From positions 1-27,628 of the forward strand of contig DKYC01000046.1 of assembly GCA_002492295.1 (NCBI GenBank): DNA of 27,628 nt. The letters run 5' to 3'. The number at the start of each line of letters is the position of its first letter. The stretch's first letter is position 1. The notes under the pieces are model-generated. The model was not told the DNA's origin and did not search any database. It saw only the letters and a program-made list of their open reading frames with translations. The position numbers were made by a program, and so were the translations under genes. Positions 1 through 8,588 of this stretch are shown here, one piece after another. Origin of the DNA: Lachnospiraceae bacterium UBA7110. Lineage in GTDB: Bacteria > Bacillota > Clostridia > Lachnospirales > Lachnospiraceae.

Positions 1-1494
1 GCGGCGCAGGGCATTGAGGCGCAGACGCTCGCAAACGTCTATTTGGCGCTTGACCATGATTTGGATGTGTTTCCCGTAATCAACAAGATAGATCTCCCGA
101 GTGCGCGCCCCGACTGGGTAAAGAACGAGATAGAGGATGTCATTGGCATTGAGGCGCAGGACGCGCCGCTCATTTCGGCAAAAAACGGAGTAGGGATTGA
201 GGAGGTGCTTGAGGCAATTGTCAAAAAAATCCCGGCTCCGGGCGGCAGCAGGGACAATCCGCTCCAGGCGCTTATCTTTGATTCCCTCTACGATTCCTAT
301 AAGGGGGTTATTATATTTTGCCGCGTCAAGGAGGGACATGTCGCCAAGGGTACAAAAATCCGGATGATGGCAACCGGTGCGACGGCAGACGTGGTTGAGG
401 TCGGGTATTTTGGCGCGGGGCAGTTTATCCCCTGTGAGGAGTTGTCCGCAGGGATGGTAGGATATATTACGGCATCCATTAAGAACGTGAAGGATACCGC
501 GGTGGGAGATACTGTTACGGATGCCGAAAATCCGTGTAAAGAGCCGCTGCCCGGTTATAAAAAGGTGCTTTCCATGGTGTACTGTGGTCTGTATCCTGCC
601 GACAGTGCAAAGTATCCGGATTTGCGTGACGCGCTGGAAAAGCTGCAGCTAAATGATGCGTCGCTGTTTTATGAGCCGGAAACCTCTGTTGCCTTGGGAT
701 TTGGTTTCCGCTGCGGTTTTTTGGGGCTTTTGCATTTGGAAATTGTCCAGGAGCGGCTGGAGCGCGAGTACGGTCTTGACCTTGTCACGACGGCGCCGGG
801 GGTTATTTATAAGGTGTATAAGACGAACGGCGAGATGCTTGCGCTTACCAATCCCTCCAATCTTCCGGATCCGTCTGAAATCGATTATATGGAGGAGCCG
901 ATTGTCAGCGCGGAAATTATGGTGACGACGGAGTTTATCGGCTCGATTATGGAGCTATGCCAGGAGCGGCGCGGACGCTACCTTGGCATGGATTACGTGG
1001 AGGAGACAAGGGCGCTCTTAAAGTATGAACTGCCGTTAAATGAGATTATTTACGACTTTTTTGACGCGCTCAAATCACGCTCAAGGGGATACGCGTCATT
1101 TGACTATGATATCAAGGGCTATGAGCAGGCTCCGCTTGTCAAGCTTGACATATTGATTAACAAAGAGGAGGTTGACGCACTGTCCTTTATCGTGCACAGG
1201 GATTCGGCATATGAGCGCGGCAGAAAGATGTGTGAGAAGCTAAAGGACGAAATCCCGCGCCATTTGTTTGAGATTCCGATTCAGGCGGCAGTCGGCGGCA
1301 AGGTGATTGCAAGGGAGACTGTAAAGGCAATGCGTAAGGATGTTCTTGCCAAGTGCTACGGCGGTGATATCACGCGTAAGAAGAAGCTTCTCGAAAAGCA
1401 GAAGGAAGGCAAGAAGCGCATGCGCCAAATCGGAAATGTGGAAATTCCGCAAAAGGCGTTTATGTCCGTGTTAAAGCTTGACAGCGGGAAGTAA
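1..1494 (+). CDS. lepA: Elongation factor 4 (LepA), 5'-truncated by the window edge
   Basis: Ribosome-associated translational GTPase that back-translocates or remodels stalled ribosomes. The frame is open from base 1, so the true start lies upstream. About 497 residues remain of a protein usually near 600, so the P-loop and switch regions are missing. Visible are the G4 motif (VINKID near residue 28) and the G5-like SAK (near residue 57), then domain II, an EF-G-like domain with GFRCGFLGLLHLEIVQERLE, domain V, and the LepA-specific basic C-terminal tail (GGDITRKKKLLEKQKEGKK). The run of lysines and arginines in that tail separates LepA from EF-G. hemW starts 4 nt after the stop, so the two are probably co-transcribed. 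Identification is firm and only the 5' end is lacking. Confidence 0.97.
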   Translation, partial: AAQGIEAQTLANVYLALDHDLDVFPVINKIDLPSARPDWVKNEIEDVIGIEAQDAPLISAKNGVGIEEVLEAIVKKIPAPGGSRDNPLQALIFDSLYDSYKGVIIFCRVKEGHVAKGTKIRMMATGATADVVEVGYFGAGQFIPCEELSAGMVGYITASIKNVKDTAVGDTVTDAENPCKEPLPGYKKVLSMVYCGLYPADSAKYPDLRDALEKLQLNDASLFYEPETSVALGFGFRCGFLGLLHLEIVQERLEREYGLDLVTTAPGVIYKVYKTNGEMLALTNPSNLPDPSEIDYMEEPIVSAEIMVTTEFIGSIMELCQERRGRYLGMDYVEETRALLKYELPLNEIIYDFFDALKSRSRGYASFDYDIKGYEQAPLVKLDILINKEEVDALSFIVHRDSAYERGRKMCEKLKDEIPRHLFEIPIQAAVGGKVIARETVKAMRKDVLAKCYGGDITRKKKLLEKQKEGKKRMRQIGNVEIPQKAFMSVLKLDSGK

Positions 1495-1498
1495 GCAT

Positions 1499-2662
1499 AT
1501 GGGTCAGTTAGGCATTTATATTCATATCCCGTTCTGCGTTAGAAAGTGCGTCTATTGTGATTTCCTGTCCTTTCCTGCTGAGGATGCCGTAAAGGACGCG
1601 TATATGGCAGCGCTGAATGAGGAACTGAAAGCCACGGCGGCTTTTTACGGGGAATATGAGGTACAGACCGTCTTTTTTGGCGGGGGTACGCCTTCCTGCG
1701 TCGCAAAGGAGCAGATAAAAGACTGCCTTTCGACGGTTCGGGCACATTTCCATGTGGCGGACAACGCTGAGATTACGATGGAGCTTAATCCTGGGACGGC
1801 TTCGCCAGAAAGCCTGGAATATTTAAAGGACGCAGGGATAAACCGCCTGAGCATCGGACTGCAGTCGGCGGATAACAGGGAATTAAGGCTACTGGGGCGT
1901 ATTCACACATATGAGGACTTTTTGGCAACCTATGAATGGGCAAGATGTGCAGGTTATGGTAATATCAATGTCGATTTAATGTCGGCGCTCCCCGGTCAGA
2001 CCCCCGATACCTGGTTTCGGACGCTCCAAACGGTAATGGCGCTGGAGCCAAAGCCAGAGCATATCTCGGCATATAGTCTCATGGTCGAAGAGGGGACACC
2101 GTTATTTGACCAAATCAGTCAGTATCCGCCGCTTCCAGACGAGGAGACAGACCGTTTCCTGTATCATGAGACAAAGCGGCTTTTGGCGCAGCAGGGTTAC
2201 GTGCGCTATGAGATTTCAAATTATGCGAGAAAAGGGTTTGAAAGCCGCCACAACCAAATTTACTGGCAGAGAGGCTGCGACCATATCAGGGATTACATCG
2301 GTCTGGGACTTGGCGCTTCTACCACGGTAGGAAATTACAGATATCAGAATACGGATAATCTCGCGGACTATATTAGAAACAGTAAAAGACCTGACAGTTT
2401 AAGATGCGGGGAAGTGTTTTTGACGAAGCAGGAGCTGATGGAGGAGTTTGTGTTTTTGGGGCTTCGCAGAATGGAAGGAATCTCAATATCGGAGTTTGAA
2501 AGAACCTTTGGGGAACGATTGGAGCAGATTTGGGAAAAAACCTTAAAAAAATGGAGCGGCGCAGGCTGCCTTGCAAAAAAGGGCGGTTTTTGGTTTTTAA
2601 CGGAAAAGGGAATCGATATCAGCAATGTCGTTTTAGCGGATTTTCTTTCGGATACCGCCTGA
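1499..2662 (+). CDS. hemW: Radical SAM heme chaperone HemW
   Basis: About 387 residues, the usual HemW length. The N-terminal radical-SAM motif CVRKCVYC places the Fe-S cysteines at C13, C17 and C20 (CX3CX2C), followed by DF. The extra cysteine that true oxygen-independent coproporphyrinogen dehydrogenase HemN carries here is absent. FFGGGTPS (SAM binding) and HNQIYW (residues 251-256), the heme-associated HNxxYW motif of HemW, follow. This supports a heme-delivery chaperone rather than HemN enzyme activity. I chose the ATG at 1499 because GGGAAG lies 7 nt upstream. An in-frame TTG at 1478 lies inside lepA and has no better ribosome site. In many Firmicutes hemW precedes hrcA-grpE-dnaK, but here it precedes a sigma factor gene. 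Confidence 0.93.
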   Translation: MGQLGIYIHIPFCVRKCVYCDFLSFPAEDAVKDAYMAALNEELKATAAFYGEYEVQTVFFGGGTPSCVAKEQIKDCLSTVRAHFHVADNAEITMELNPGTASPESLEYLKDAGINRLSIGLQSADNRELRLLGRIHTYEDFLATYEWARCAGYGNINVDLMSALPGQTPDTWFRTLQTVMALEPKPEHISAYSLMVEEGTPLFDQISQYPPLPDEETDRFLYHETKRLLAQQGYVRYEISNYARKGFESRHNQIYWQRGCDHIRDYIGLGLGASTTVGNYRYQNTDNLADYIRNSKRPDSLRCGEVFLTKQELMEEFVFLGLRRMEGISISEFERTFGERLEQIWEKTLKKWSGAGCLAKKGGFWFLTEKGIDISNVVLADFLSDTA

Positions 2663-2701
2663 TGCAAAAATCCTGTTTATGAAAATTTAATTTGGAAAGG
2701 C

Positions 2702-2729
2702 ACTTAGGGGCGCCCCGTGACATAGAATA
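2702..2729 (+). promoter_or_regulatory. Candidate sigma-E/sigma-K type promoter of sigK
   Basis: CATAGAATA at 2721-2729 fits the mother-cell -10 pattern CATAnnnTA. CACT at 2701-2704 fits the short sigma-K -35 (mACm) in three of four positions with a 16-nt spacer. Transcription would start near 2735-2737. In B. subtilis sigK is made by sigma-E and then autoregulated by sigma-K, so this type of promoter is expected. The motif is short, and only by-eye matching supports it. Confidence 0.45.
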
Positions 2730-2756
2730 AGATAAATAAGTCACGGAGGCGCTCTT
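2706..2756 (+). promoter_or_regulatory. Long hairpin masking the sigK Shine-Dalgarno
   Basis: Left arm 2706-2721 pairs with right arm 2740-2756. Core pairs are CCGTGAC/GTCACGG, then GCGCC/GGCGC after a single bulged A (2747). The stem extends to the start codon through two G-U pairs. The right arm contains the whole GGAGG (2745-2749) of sigK. The loop is 18 nt. It could also act as an intrinsic terminator for hemW, since CTCTTTT ends the right arm. GGGGCGCCCC (2707-2716) is a competing self-palindrome. Confidence 0.55.
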
Positions 2757-3416
2757 TTGAAGACCTTTGAGCAACCGTTATCCGCAGAGGAGGAAACCCG
2801 GTATTTAAGCGTAATGCACGGTGACGACGAAGCAGCCTCCCATGATGCCAGACAGATCCTGATTGAGCGGAATCTTCGCCTTGTGGCACATGTGGCAAAG
2901 AAATATATGGGCTTCGGTGAGGATATAGAGGACTTGATTTCGATAGGTACAATCGGGCTGATTAAGGCAGTAAACACGTTTAAGCCCGAGAAGGGCAGCC
3001 GCCTTGCGACATACGCCGCAAAATGTATTGACAATGAACTTCTGATGATGTTCCGGGCAAGAAAAAAGACGACGCGGGAAATATCGCTCTACGAGCCCAT
3101 AGGTACCGACAAGGAGGGGAACGAAATTAACCTCATTGACGTCTGCGAGCAGGAGCAGGGCGATATCATAGAAGACATGGATATGTCGGCAAAGCTTAAA
3201 TGCCTCTACACACTGATTGACGAGCGGCTTGACGAACGCGAGCGCCATATCATTAAGCTGCGTTACGGCGTGCTTGACGGCTCGCTTGGCGGAGAGGAGC
3301 TTACACAGAAGGATATCGGGAAGCTGCTTGGCATCTCAAGAAGCTACGTATCCAGAATCGAAAAAAAGGCATTAGGAAAACTAAAGGCCGGACTCGAGGA
3401 TGCAAAACTGTATTAA
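2757..3416 (+). CDS. sigK: Sporulation-type RNA polymerase sigma factor, sigma-K-like, without pro-sequence
   Basis: A sigma-70 family protein of 219 residues. Region 2 (about residues 39-97) carries NLRLVAHVAKKY, EDLISIGTIGLIKAV and LATYAAKCIDNELLM, as in sigma-E/sigma-K. The linker LYEPIGTDKEGNEINLIDV is closer to sigma-K than to sigma-E. Region 4 has a helix-turn-helix near residues 183-210 (QKDIGKLLGISRSYVSRIEK). Sigma-K directs late mother-cell transcription during sporulation. The TTG start is 7 nt after GGAGG. An in-frame TAA at 2733-2735 rules out an N-terminal extension, so the product begins where processed sigma-K begins, as in Clostridioides difficile. The gene is uninterrupted, with no skin element. 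Sigma-E is the main alternative, but it would normally sit next to spoIIGA, which is not seen. Confidence 0.85.
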   Translation: MKTFEQPLSAEEETRYLSVMHGDDEAASHDARQILIERNLRLVAHVAKKYMGFGEDIEDLISIGTIGLIKAVNTFKPEKGSRLATYAAKCIDNELLMMFRARKKTTREISLYEPIGTDKEGNEINLIDVCEQEQGDIIEDMDMSAKLKCLYTLIDERLDERERHIIKLRYGVLDGSLGGEELTQKDIGKLLGISRSYVSRIEKKALGKLKAGLEDAKLY

Positions 3417-3437
3417 TTTTGACATTTCAGATGCGTT

Positions 3438-3460
3438 TTTTGGCAAAGCGATTGCCAAAA
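3438..3460. other. Perfect 9-bp inverted repeat downstream of sigK
   Basis: TTTTGGCAA (3438-3446) and TTGCCAAAA (3452-3460) are separated by AGCGA. No T tract follows on either strand, so it is a weak terminator candidate. Its right arm overlaps the -35 of the next predicted promoter, so it could instead be an operator. Confidence 0.4.
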
Positions 3461-3480
3461 GAAAAATAGTATGTTATTCT
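3452..3480 (+). promoter_or_regulatory. Predicted sigma-A promoter of comM-dprA
   Basis: TTGCCA (3452-3457), a 17-nt spacer, and TATTCT (3475-3480). The match is 5/6 at -35 and 4/6 at -10 with ideal spacing. It lies 65 nt before the comM start. Confidence 0.45.
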
Positions 3481-3544
3481 CCCTGCTGTGACTTAAACAA
3501 GTGAGGTTCATAAAGAAACACAGCAAACGGAGGATAACATTTTT

Positions 3545-5104
3545 ATGTACAGCAGTGTAATAACAGGGGCAGTGACAGGCATTGAGAGCACGCTCTGTAT
3601 GGTGGAAACCGACGTCGCAAAGGGAATGCCGGGCTTTGAGATGGTAGGCCAGCTTGGCAATGAGGTGCGCGAGGCAAGGGAGCGTGTGAAGGTGGCGTTG
3701 AAAAATGCGATGGTGGAAATCCCGGCAATCCACCTGACGGTCAGCATTTCGCCGGCTGACCTGCGCAAGGAAGGCGCCTCCTATGATTTGCCGATTGCCG
3801 TCGGAATCCTTGTGGGGCTTGGCGTCATACCAAAGGAGAGCGTAAGCGGCACGCTGATTATCGGTGAGCTTGGGTTAAACGGGGAGATTAAGCCGGTGAG
3901 GGGCGTGCTTCCGATTGTGGGCTGTGCAAAAGACAGTGGATTAAGACGCTGCATTGTTCCCAAAGAAAATGTGAGCGAGGGTGCCGTTTTGTGCAAAGAG
4001 GCAGGGGAGGGCGGCATGGAAGTAATTGGTGTCTCGACGCTTCAGGAGGCAATCGGTTACTTAAAGGCGGACGAGGAGAAGAAAGCGTCGCTCATACCGC
4101 CTGCAGCCGGTATGGCATACGGCTGCCTGGGAACGGACGGGCAAATTTTGGATTTTGCGGACATCAACGGGCAGGAGTCGGTAAAGCGTGCCGTGGAAAT
4201 TGCGGCGGCGGGTTTTCACCATATTTTAATGATTGGACCGCCAGGCTCAGGAAAGACCATGATTGCAAAACGCATTCCCTCCATACTTCCCGATCTTTCC
4301 ACAACGGAAGGGCTTGAGGTGTCCACGATTTACAGTGTGGCGGGAATGCTTGAAAACGGCAGGCCGTTCATCACAAAAAGACCGTTTATGGCTCCGCACC
4401 ACACGATTTCGGAGCAGGCGCTTGCGGGCGGCGGGCGCATTCCCAAACCCGGTATCATTTCTTTGGCACATCGCGGTGTACTTTTTATGGACGAGCTCCC
4501 TGAATTTCGAAGGAGCACGCTCGAAATCCTAAGACAGCCTTTAGAGGACAAAAAAATCCATATTGCGCGTACACGGGGAAATTTTATCTATCCCGCGGAT
4601 TTTATGCTGGTGGCAGCAATGAATCCCTGCCCCTGCGGGTATTTCCCAAACAGAAACCAGTGCAGTTGTTCAGAGGGCGAGGTAAAGCGCTATTTATCTA
4701 AAATATCCGGTCCGATTTTGGACAGGATTGATATTACGGTGGAAGCTCCCAAGGTTGACATAAAGCAGCTGTCCGCTAATGGGGCAAATGAAGGCAGCGC
4801 CGATATAAAAGCGCGTGTGATTGGCGCCAGGAACAGGCAGCTGGAGCGCTATCAGGGCACAAAATACCATTTTAACGCGGAGCTTGCAGGCGGTGACATC
4901 AAACGCTTCTGTCCGCTTGGCGCAAAGGAACAGGAGCTGATGGAGCAGATTTTCACCCGCATGAACCTTTCTGCAAGGGCATATCATAAAATTATCAAGG
5001 TGGCAAGGACAATTGCGGATTTGGAGGGCGTAGAACAGATTGGCTGCGGTCACCTAAGTGAAGCAGCCTGCTATCGGATGAATGACACAAAATACTGGAG
5101 TTGA
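3545..5104 (+). CDS. comM: YifB/ComM family Mg-chelatase-like AAA+ ATPase
   Basis: A protein of 519 residues, the usual size for the family. The N-terminal ChlI-type domain (about residues 1-180) shows MPGFEMVGQ, ISPADLRKEG and YDLPIAVGIL. The AAA+ core has Walker A GPPGSGKT at 231-238 and Walker B VLFMDELPEF, followed by LRQPLED and ILDRIDI. The C-terminal domain has the YHKIIKVARTIADLEG motif. In Gram-negatives ComM is a hexameric helicase promoting branch migration during natural transformation. The Firmicute role is less certain, but dprA 10 nt downstream fits a DNA-uptake/recombination pair. The ATG follows GGAGG of CGGAGGATAAC at a normal distance. Confidence 0.92.
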   Translation: MYSSVITGAVTGIESTLCMVETDVAKGMPGFEMVGQLGNEVREARERVKVALKNAMVEIPAIHLTVSISPADLRKEGASYDLPIAVGILVGLGVIPKESVSGTLIIGELGLNGEIKPVRGVLPIVGCAKDSGLRRCIVPKENVSEGAVLCKEAGEGGMEVIGVSTLQEAIGYLKADEEKKASLIPPAAGMAYGCLGTDGQILDFADINGQESVKRAVEIAAAGFHHILMIGPPGSGKTMIAKRIPSILPDLSTTEGLEVSTIYSVAGMLENGRPFITKRPFMAPHHTISEQALAGGGRIPKPGIISLAHRGVLFMDELPEFRRSTLEILRQPLEDKKIHIARTRGNFIYPADFMLVAAMNPCPCGYFPNRNQCSCSEGEVKRYLSKISGPILDRIDITVEAPKVDIKQLSANGANEGSADIKARVIGARNRQLERYQGTKYHFNAELAGGDIKRFCPLGAKEQELMEQIFTRMNLSARAYHKIIKVARTIADLEGVEQIGCGHLSEAACYRMNDTKYWS

Positions 5105-5114
5105 TTAGGGGATT

Positions 5115-6263
5115 ATGACAAAGAACGAACGCGAAAAACAATATGCCTGCTGGCTTGATTCCATCCGGTTTCTTTCCGCGGCAGGTAAGTATAAGCTTTT
5201 GGAGACCGCAAAAACGGCGGAAAACATTTACCGCATGTCAGAGGGCGATATCCTGTTTTTACTTGGCGCAAAGGACAGTGGGCGGGTGAAGCAGGCAAAA
5301 AAGGAGCAGTCCCCCGACAGGGTCTATGAGATGCTGCAAAAGGCAGGCATAAACTATACCTTCTGTAATGCAGACGATTTTCCCCAAAAACTGCTCCAGA
5401 TACCGGACCCGCCGTTCGGATTGTTTTACAGGGGCAGTCTTCCGGACGGGGAAGTTCCCGCGGTGGCAGTTATCGGGGCAAGAAAATGCAGCGAGTACGG
5501 GCACTGTATGGCAGGCGCGCTTGCGCAGGGGCTGGGAAAGCGGGGGATAAACATTATCAGCGGCATGGCGCTTGGCATAGACGGTATCAGTCAGCGTGCG
5601 GCGCTGGATGCCGGTGCGCGTTCTTATGGGGTTTTGGGGTGCGGTGTTGATGTGGTTTATCCGAAATCCAACAGGCCACTGTACGAAAGGCTGACAGTGT
5701 GCGGCGGCGTACTATCGGAATATCCCGTTGGAACGGAGCCAAAACCGATGTTATTTCCGCCAAGGAACAGAATTATCAGCGGACTGGCCGACGCGGTTTT
5801 GGTCGTGGAGGCACGGGAAAAAAGCGGCACGCTCATTACCGTGGATATGGCGCTTGAGCAGGGACGTGAGGTATATGCCGTTCCGGGACGCTGCACGGAC
5901 AATTTAAGCCGCGGCTGTAACCTGCTCCTGCGGCAGGGAGCGTCGGCAGCATTGTGTGCTGAGGATATCATAAATGATATGGGATGGGATAAAGTTTTAA
6001 CAAACGCACAGGACGACAAAAAGAAAGGCGTTTCTTCCTATATAAATGTAAAAGACCTGACACCGTTATCGAGGGCTATCTGTGGTCTCCTTGATATTCT
6101 TCCTGTAACACAGGACACCATTATCATGCTTTTGCGTGAGCAGGGATATACAGAAACGGTTGCGGATATCTGTAAAGGGCTTATGGAATTGGAGCTGGGC
6201 GGTATGATTGAGAGGACAGGAGGGCAATATAAATTAAGGGACGACATTGCATTAAAACATTAA
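5115..6263 (+). CDS. dprA: DNA-processing protein DprA (Smf)
   Basis: A protein of 382 residues. An N-terminal helical region (about residues 1-100) precedes the extended Rossmann fold, with VIGARKCSEYG, SGMALGIDG (149-157) and LFPPRNRIISGL. The C-terminal winged-helix region (about 310-378) is also present (LLDILPVTQDTI...GGMIERTGGQYKLR). DprA binds incoming single-stranded DNA and loads RecA in transformation. It is also kept in many organisms not known to be competent. The gene starts 10 nt after comM, with a GGGG-type ribosome site, so it is translated from the same message. In B. subtilis smf likewise sits directly before topA. Confidence 0.95.
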   Translation: MTKNEREKQYACWLDSIRFLSAAGKYKLLETAKTAENIYRMSEGDILFLLGAKDSGRVKQAKKEQSPDRVYEMLQKAGINYTFCNADDFPQKLLQIPDPPFGLFYRGSLPDGEVPAVAVIGARKCSEYGHCMAGALAQGLGKRGINIISGMALGIDGISQRAALDAGARSYGVLGCGVDVVYPKSNRPLYERLTVCGGVLSEYPVGTEPKPMLFPPRNRIISGLADAVLVVEAREKSGTLITVDMALEQGREVYAVPGRCTDNLSRGCNLLLRQGASAALCAEDIINDMGWDKVLTNAQDDKKKGVSSYINVKDLTPLSRAICGLLDILPVTQDTIIMLLREQGYTETVADICKGLMELELGGMIERTGGQYKLRDDIALKH

Positions 6264-6312
6264 ATCCGTTTCACTTCTATGATGAATATTTAATGAAAAA
6301 TAAAAATTTTAC

Positions 6313-6341
6313 TTGCCATAGGGAAAAAATTAGTTTATAGT
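6313..6341 (+). promoter_or_regulatory. Predicted sigma-A promoter of topA
   Basis: TTGCCA (6313-6318), 17-nt spacer, TATAGT (6336-6341); five of six matches in both hexamers. It lies in the AT-rich dprA-topA gap, 60 nt before the topA start. Confidence 0.6.
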
Positions 6342-6401
6342 GGTAAATCGAAAGCAGTTAGACGCGGCATAAGTGTTTAATAAACAGAGTGGGGGAACAA
6401 T

Positions 6402-8459
6402 ATGGCAAAGTATTTGGTTATCGTGGAGTCGCCTGCCAAGGTTAAAACGATAAAAAAATTTCTGGGTACGAACTATGAAGTGCTTGCAAGCAACGGGCAT
6501 GTCAGGGATATGCCCAAAAGCCAGTTAGGCTTTGACGCTGCAAACAATTATGAACCCAAATATATCACAATCCGGGGCAAGGGGGATATTTTGGCGAAGC
6601 TTAGGAAAGAAGTAAAGAAAGCGGACAAAGTATATCTTGCAACTGACCCGGACCGTGAAGGTGAGGCAATCTCATGGCATTTGTATATTGCATTGAAGCT
6701 GGAAAATAAAAAAGTATACCGCATTACGTTTAATGAAATTACGAAAAACGCGGTAAAAGAGTCGCTTAAAAATCCAAGGGAGATTGATATGAGCCTTGTG
6801 GATGCCCAGCAGGCAAGGCGGATGCTTGACAGAATGGTGGGATACCGGATTTCTCCGCTGCTGTGGGCAAAAATCAAGCGGGGACTTAGTGCCGGGCGCG
6901 TGCAGTCGGTGGCACTGCGCATTATCTGTGACCGGGAGGAGGAAATTAACGCCTTTATTCCGGAAGAATACTGGACGCTTGATGCGGCACTTAAAATCAA
7001 GGGCGAAAAAAAGCCGCTGATTGCGAAATATTACGGAACGGGCGATAAGAAGACCGATATTACTTCAAAGGACGAGATGGATGCAATTCTTTTGGAGCTT
7101 GATAAGGCAGTCTTTGAGGTAACGGATGTCAAAAAAGGCGAGCGTACCAAAAAGGCACCGCTCCCGTTTACGACCTCGACCCTGCAGCAGGAGGCAAGCA
7201 AAACCTTAAACTTTTCAACACAGAAAACAATGCGGATTGCGCAGCAGCTTTATGAAAGCGGTATTATCACTTATCTTAGGACCGATTCGACACGCGTGTC
7301 GGACGAAGCGGTGATTGCATCCAAAAATTATATCAGTGCAAATTACGGGGACCAGTATGCGGCAGAGGTGACCGCGGAGAAAAAAAACGGGAAAAAGATA
7401 CAGGACGCGCACGAAGCAATCCGGCCAACGGATATTGCCAATATTCCGGCGGCGTTGAAGGAGTCGCTTGGCAGGGATCCGTTCCGGCTTTACCAGCTGA
7501 TTTGGAAACGCTTTGTGGCAAGCCGCATGACAAATGCAAATTATGAAACGACATCTGTCAGGATTGACGCAAACGGACACCGTTTTACGGTGGCGGCATC
7601 AAAACTTGTTTTTGACGGATTTATGAGTGTTTATAAGGATGACGAGGAGGATAAAGCGGAGGGAAATACTTTTGTGAAGGATATCACAAAGGGAATGCGG
7701 CTTACGCTGGAAAGCTTTGATTCCAGGCAGCACTTTACGCAGCCGCCTGCGCATTATACGGAGGCATCGCTTGTGCGGGCGCTGGAAGAGCTTGGCATCG
7801 GAAGACCAAGTACCTATGCGCCGACTATCACGACGATTATCGCGAGACGCTATGTCGTAAAGGAAGACAAAAACCTGTATGTGTCGGAGCTTGGCGAAGT
7901 GGTCAACAATATGATGAAGGATGCGTTCCCTTCCATTGTGGACGTGAATTTCACGGCAAATCTGGAGGCGCTGCTTGACAAGGTGGAGGAAGGAACCCTT
8001 GATTGGAAGACGGTTGTTTCAAACTTCTATCCGGATTTGGAGAAAGCCGTCCAAAAGGCGGAAAAAGAGTTGGACGAGGTAGAAATTGCGGACGAAGTAT
8101 CCGATGAGCTGTGTGATGTGTGCGGCAGAAACATGGTTATCAAATACGGTCCGCATGGGAAATTCCTCGCCTGTCCCGGCTTTCCGGAGTGTCGTTTTAC
8201 AAAGCCGTATTTTGAAAAAATCGGTGTTTCCTGTCCGAAGTGCGGAAAGGAAGTCGTGATTAGAAAGACGAAGAAGGGAAGGAAGTATTACGGGTGTGAA
8301 GCAATTCCTGACTGTGACTTTATGGTCTGGCAGCGTCCTTCCAAAGAAAAATGCGAGCGCTGCGGCGGGGTAATGCTGGTGAAGGGAAATAAACTGGTCT
8401 GCGCTGACGAACAGTGCGGTTTTGTAAAGAAACTGGAAGAAAAGCCGCAGGAGGCATAA
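6402..8459 (+). CDS. topA: DNA topoisomerase I (type IA)
   Basis: A protein of 685 residues that relaxes negative supercoils by single-strand passage. The TOPRIM domain has E9 in VESPAKVKTI and D82/D84 in TDPDREGEA. LSAGRVQSVALR follows. The catalytic tyrosine is Y291 in GIITYLRTDSTRVSDEA, and IGRPSTYAPTI marks the C-terminal end of the core. After about residue 565 there are three four-cysteine zinc ribbons (CDVCGR...C, CPKCGK...C, CERCGG...C), as in clostridial TopA. The start has a GGGGGA ribosome site. No clear intrinsic terminator follows. In B. subtilis trmFO comes next, but here the next gene is codY. Confidence 0.98.
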   Translation: MAKYLVIVESPAKVKTIKKFLGTNYEVLASNGHVRDMPKSQLGFDAANNYEPKYITIRGKGDILAKLRKEVKKADKVYLATDPDREGEAISWHLYIALKLENKKVYRITFNEITKNAVKESLKNPREIDMSLVDAQQARRMLDRMVGYRISPLLWAKIKRGLSAGRVQSVALRIICDREEEINAFIPEEYWTLDAALKIKGEKKPLIAKYYGTGDKKTDITSKDEMDAILLELDKAVFEVTDVKKGERTKKAPLPFTTSTLQQEASKTLNFSTQKTMRIAQQLYESGIITYLRTDSTRVSDEAVIASKNYISANYGDQYAAEVTAEKKNGKKIQDAHEAIRPTDIANIPAALKESLGRDPFRLYQLIWKRFVASRMTNANYETTSVRIDANGHRFTVAASKLVFDGFMSVYKDDEEDKAEGNTFVKDITKGMRLTLESFDSRQHFTQPPAHYTEASLVRALEELGIGRPSTYAPTITTIIARRYVVKEDKNLYVSELGEVVNNMMKDAFPSIVDVNFTANLEALLDKVEEGTLDWKTVVSNFYPDLEKAVQKAEKELDEVEIADEVSDELCDVCGRNMVIKYGPHGKFLACPGFPECRFTKPYFEKIGVSCPKCGKEVVIRKTKKGRKYYGCEAIPDCDFMVWQRPSKEKCERCGGVMLVKGNKLVCADEQCGFVKKLEEKPQEA

Positions 8460-8559
8460 ATTCCAGAATGTATCAAAAAAAGCTCCTGTTTACAAAATTC
8501 TTAAAATGACCCAAATTATTATTTATTTATGAAAAACAGCGGGAAATTACCGCCAACTA

Positions 8560-8588
8560 TTGAAAAATAAAAATTGGTGTGATAAAAT
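8560..8588 (+). promoter_or_regulatory. Predicted sigma-A promoter of codY
   Basis: TTGAAA (8560-8565), 17-nt spacer, TAAAAT (8583-8588). This predicts a leader of about 55 nt before the ATG at 8651. No CodY-box-like sequence with three or fewer mismatches was seen here, so autoregulation is not evident. Confidence 0.5.

Noticed and set aside
653..925. Arg-rich open frame on the plus strand within lepA
   Set aside because: Alternative frame of a highly conserved gene. No ribosome site.
4799..4806. GCCGATAT, a perfect sigma-D -10 octamer
   Set aside because: It lies inside comM coding sequence, and no TAAA is found at the right distance upstream. No flagellar gene follows.
8539..8553. Small hairpin GCGG/CCGC after topA as a terminator
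   Set aside because: Only a 4-bp stem and no T tract. Not enough to call.
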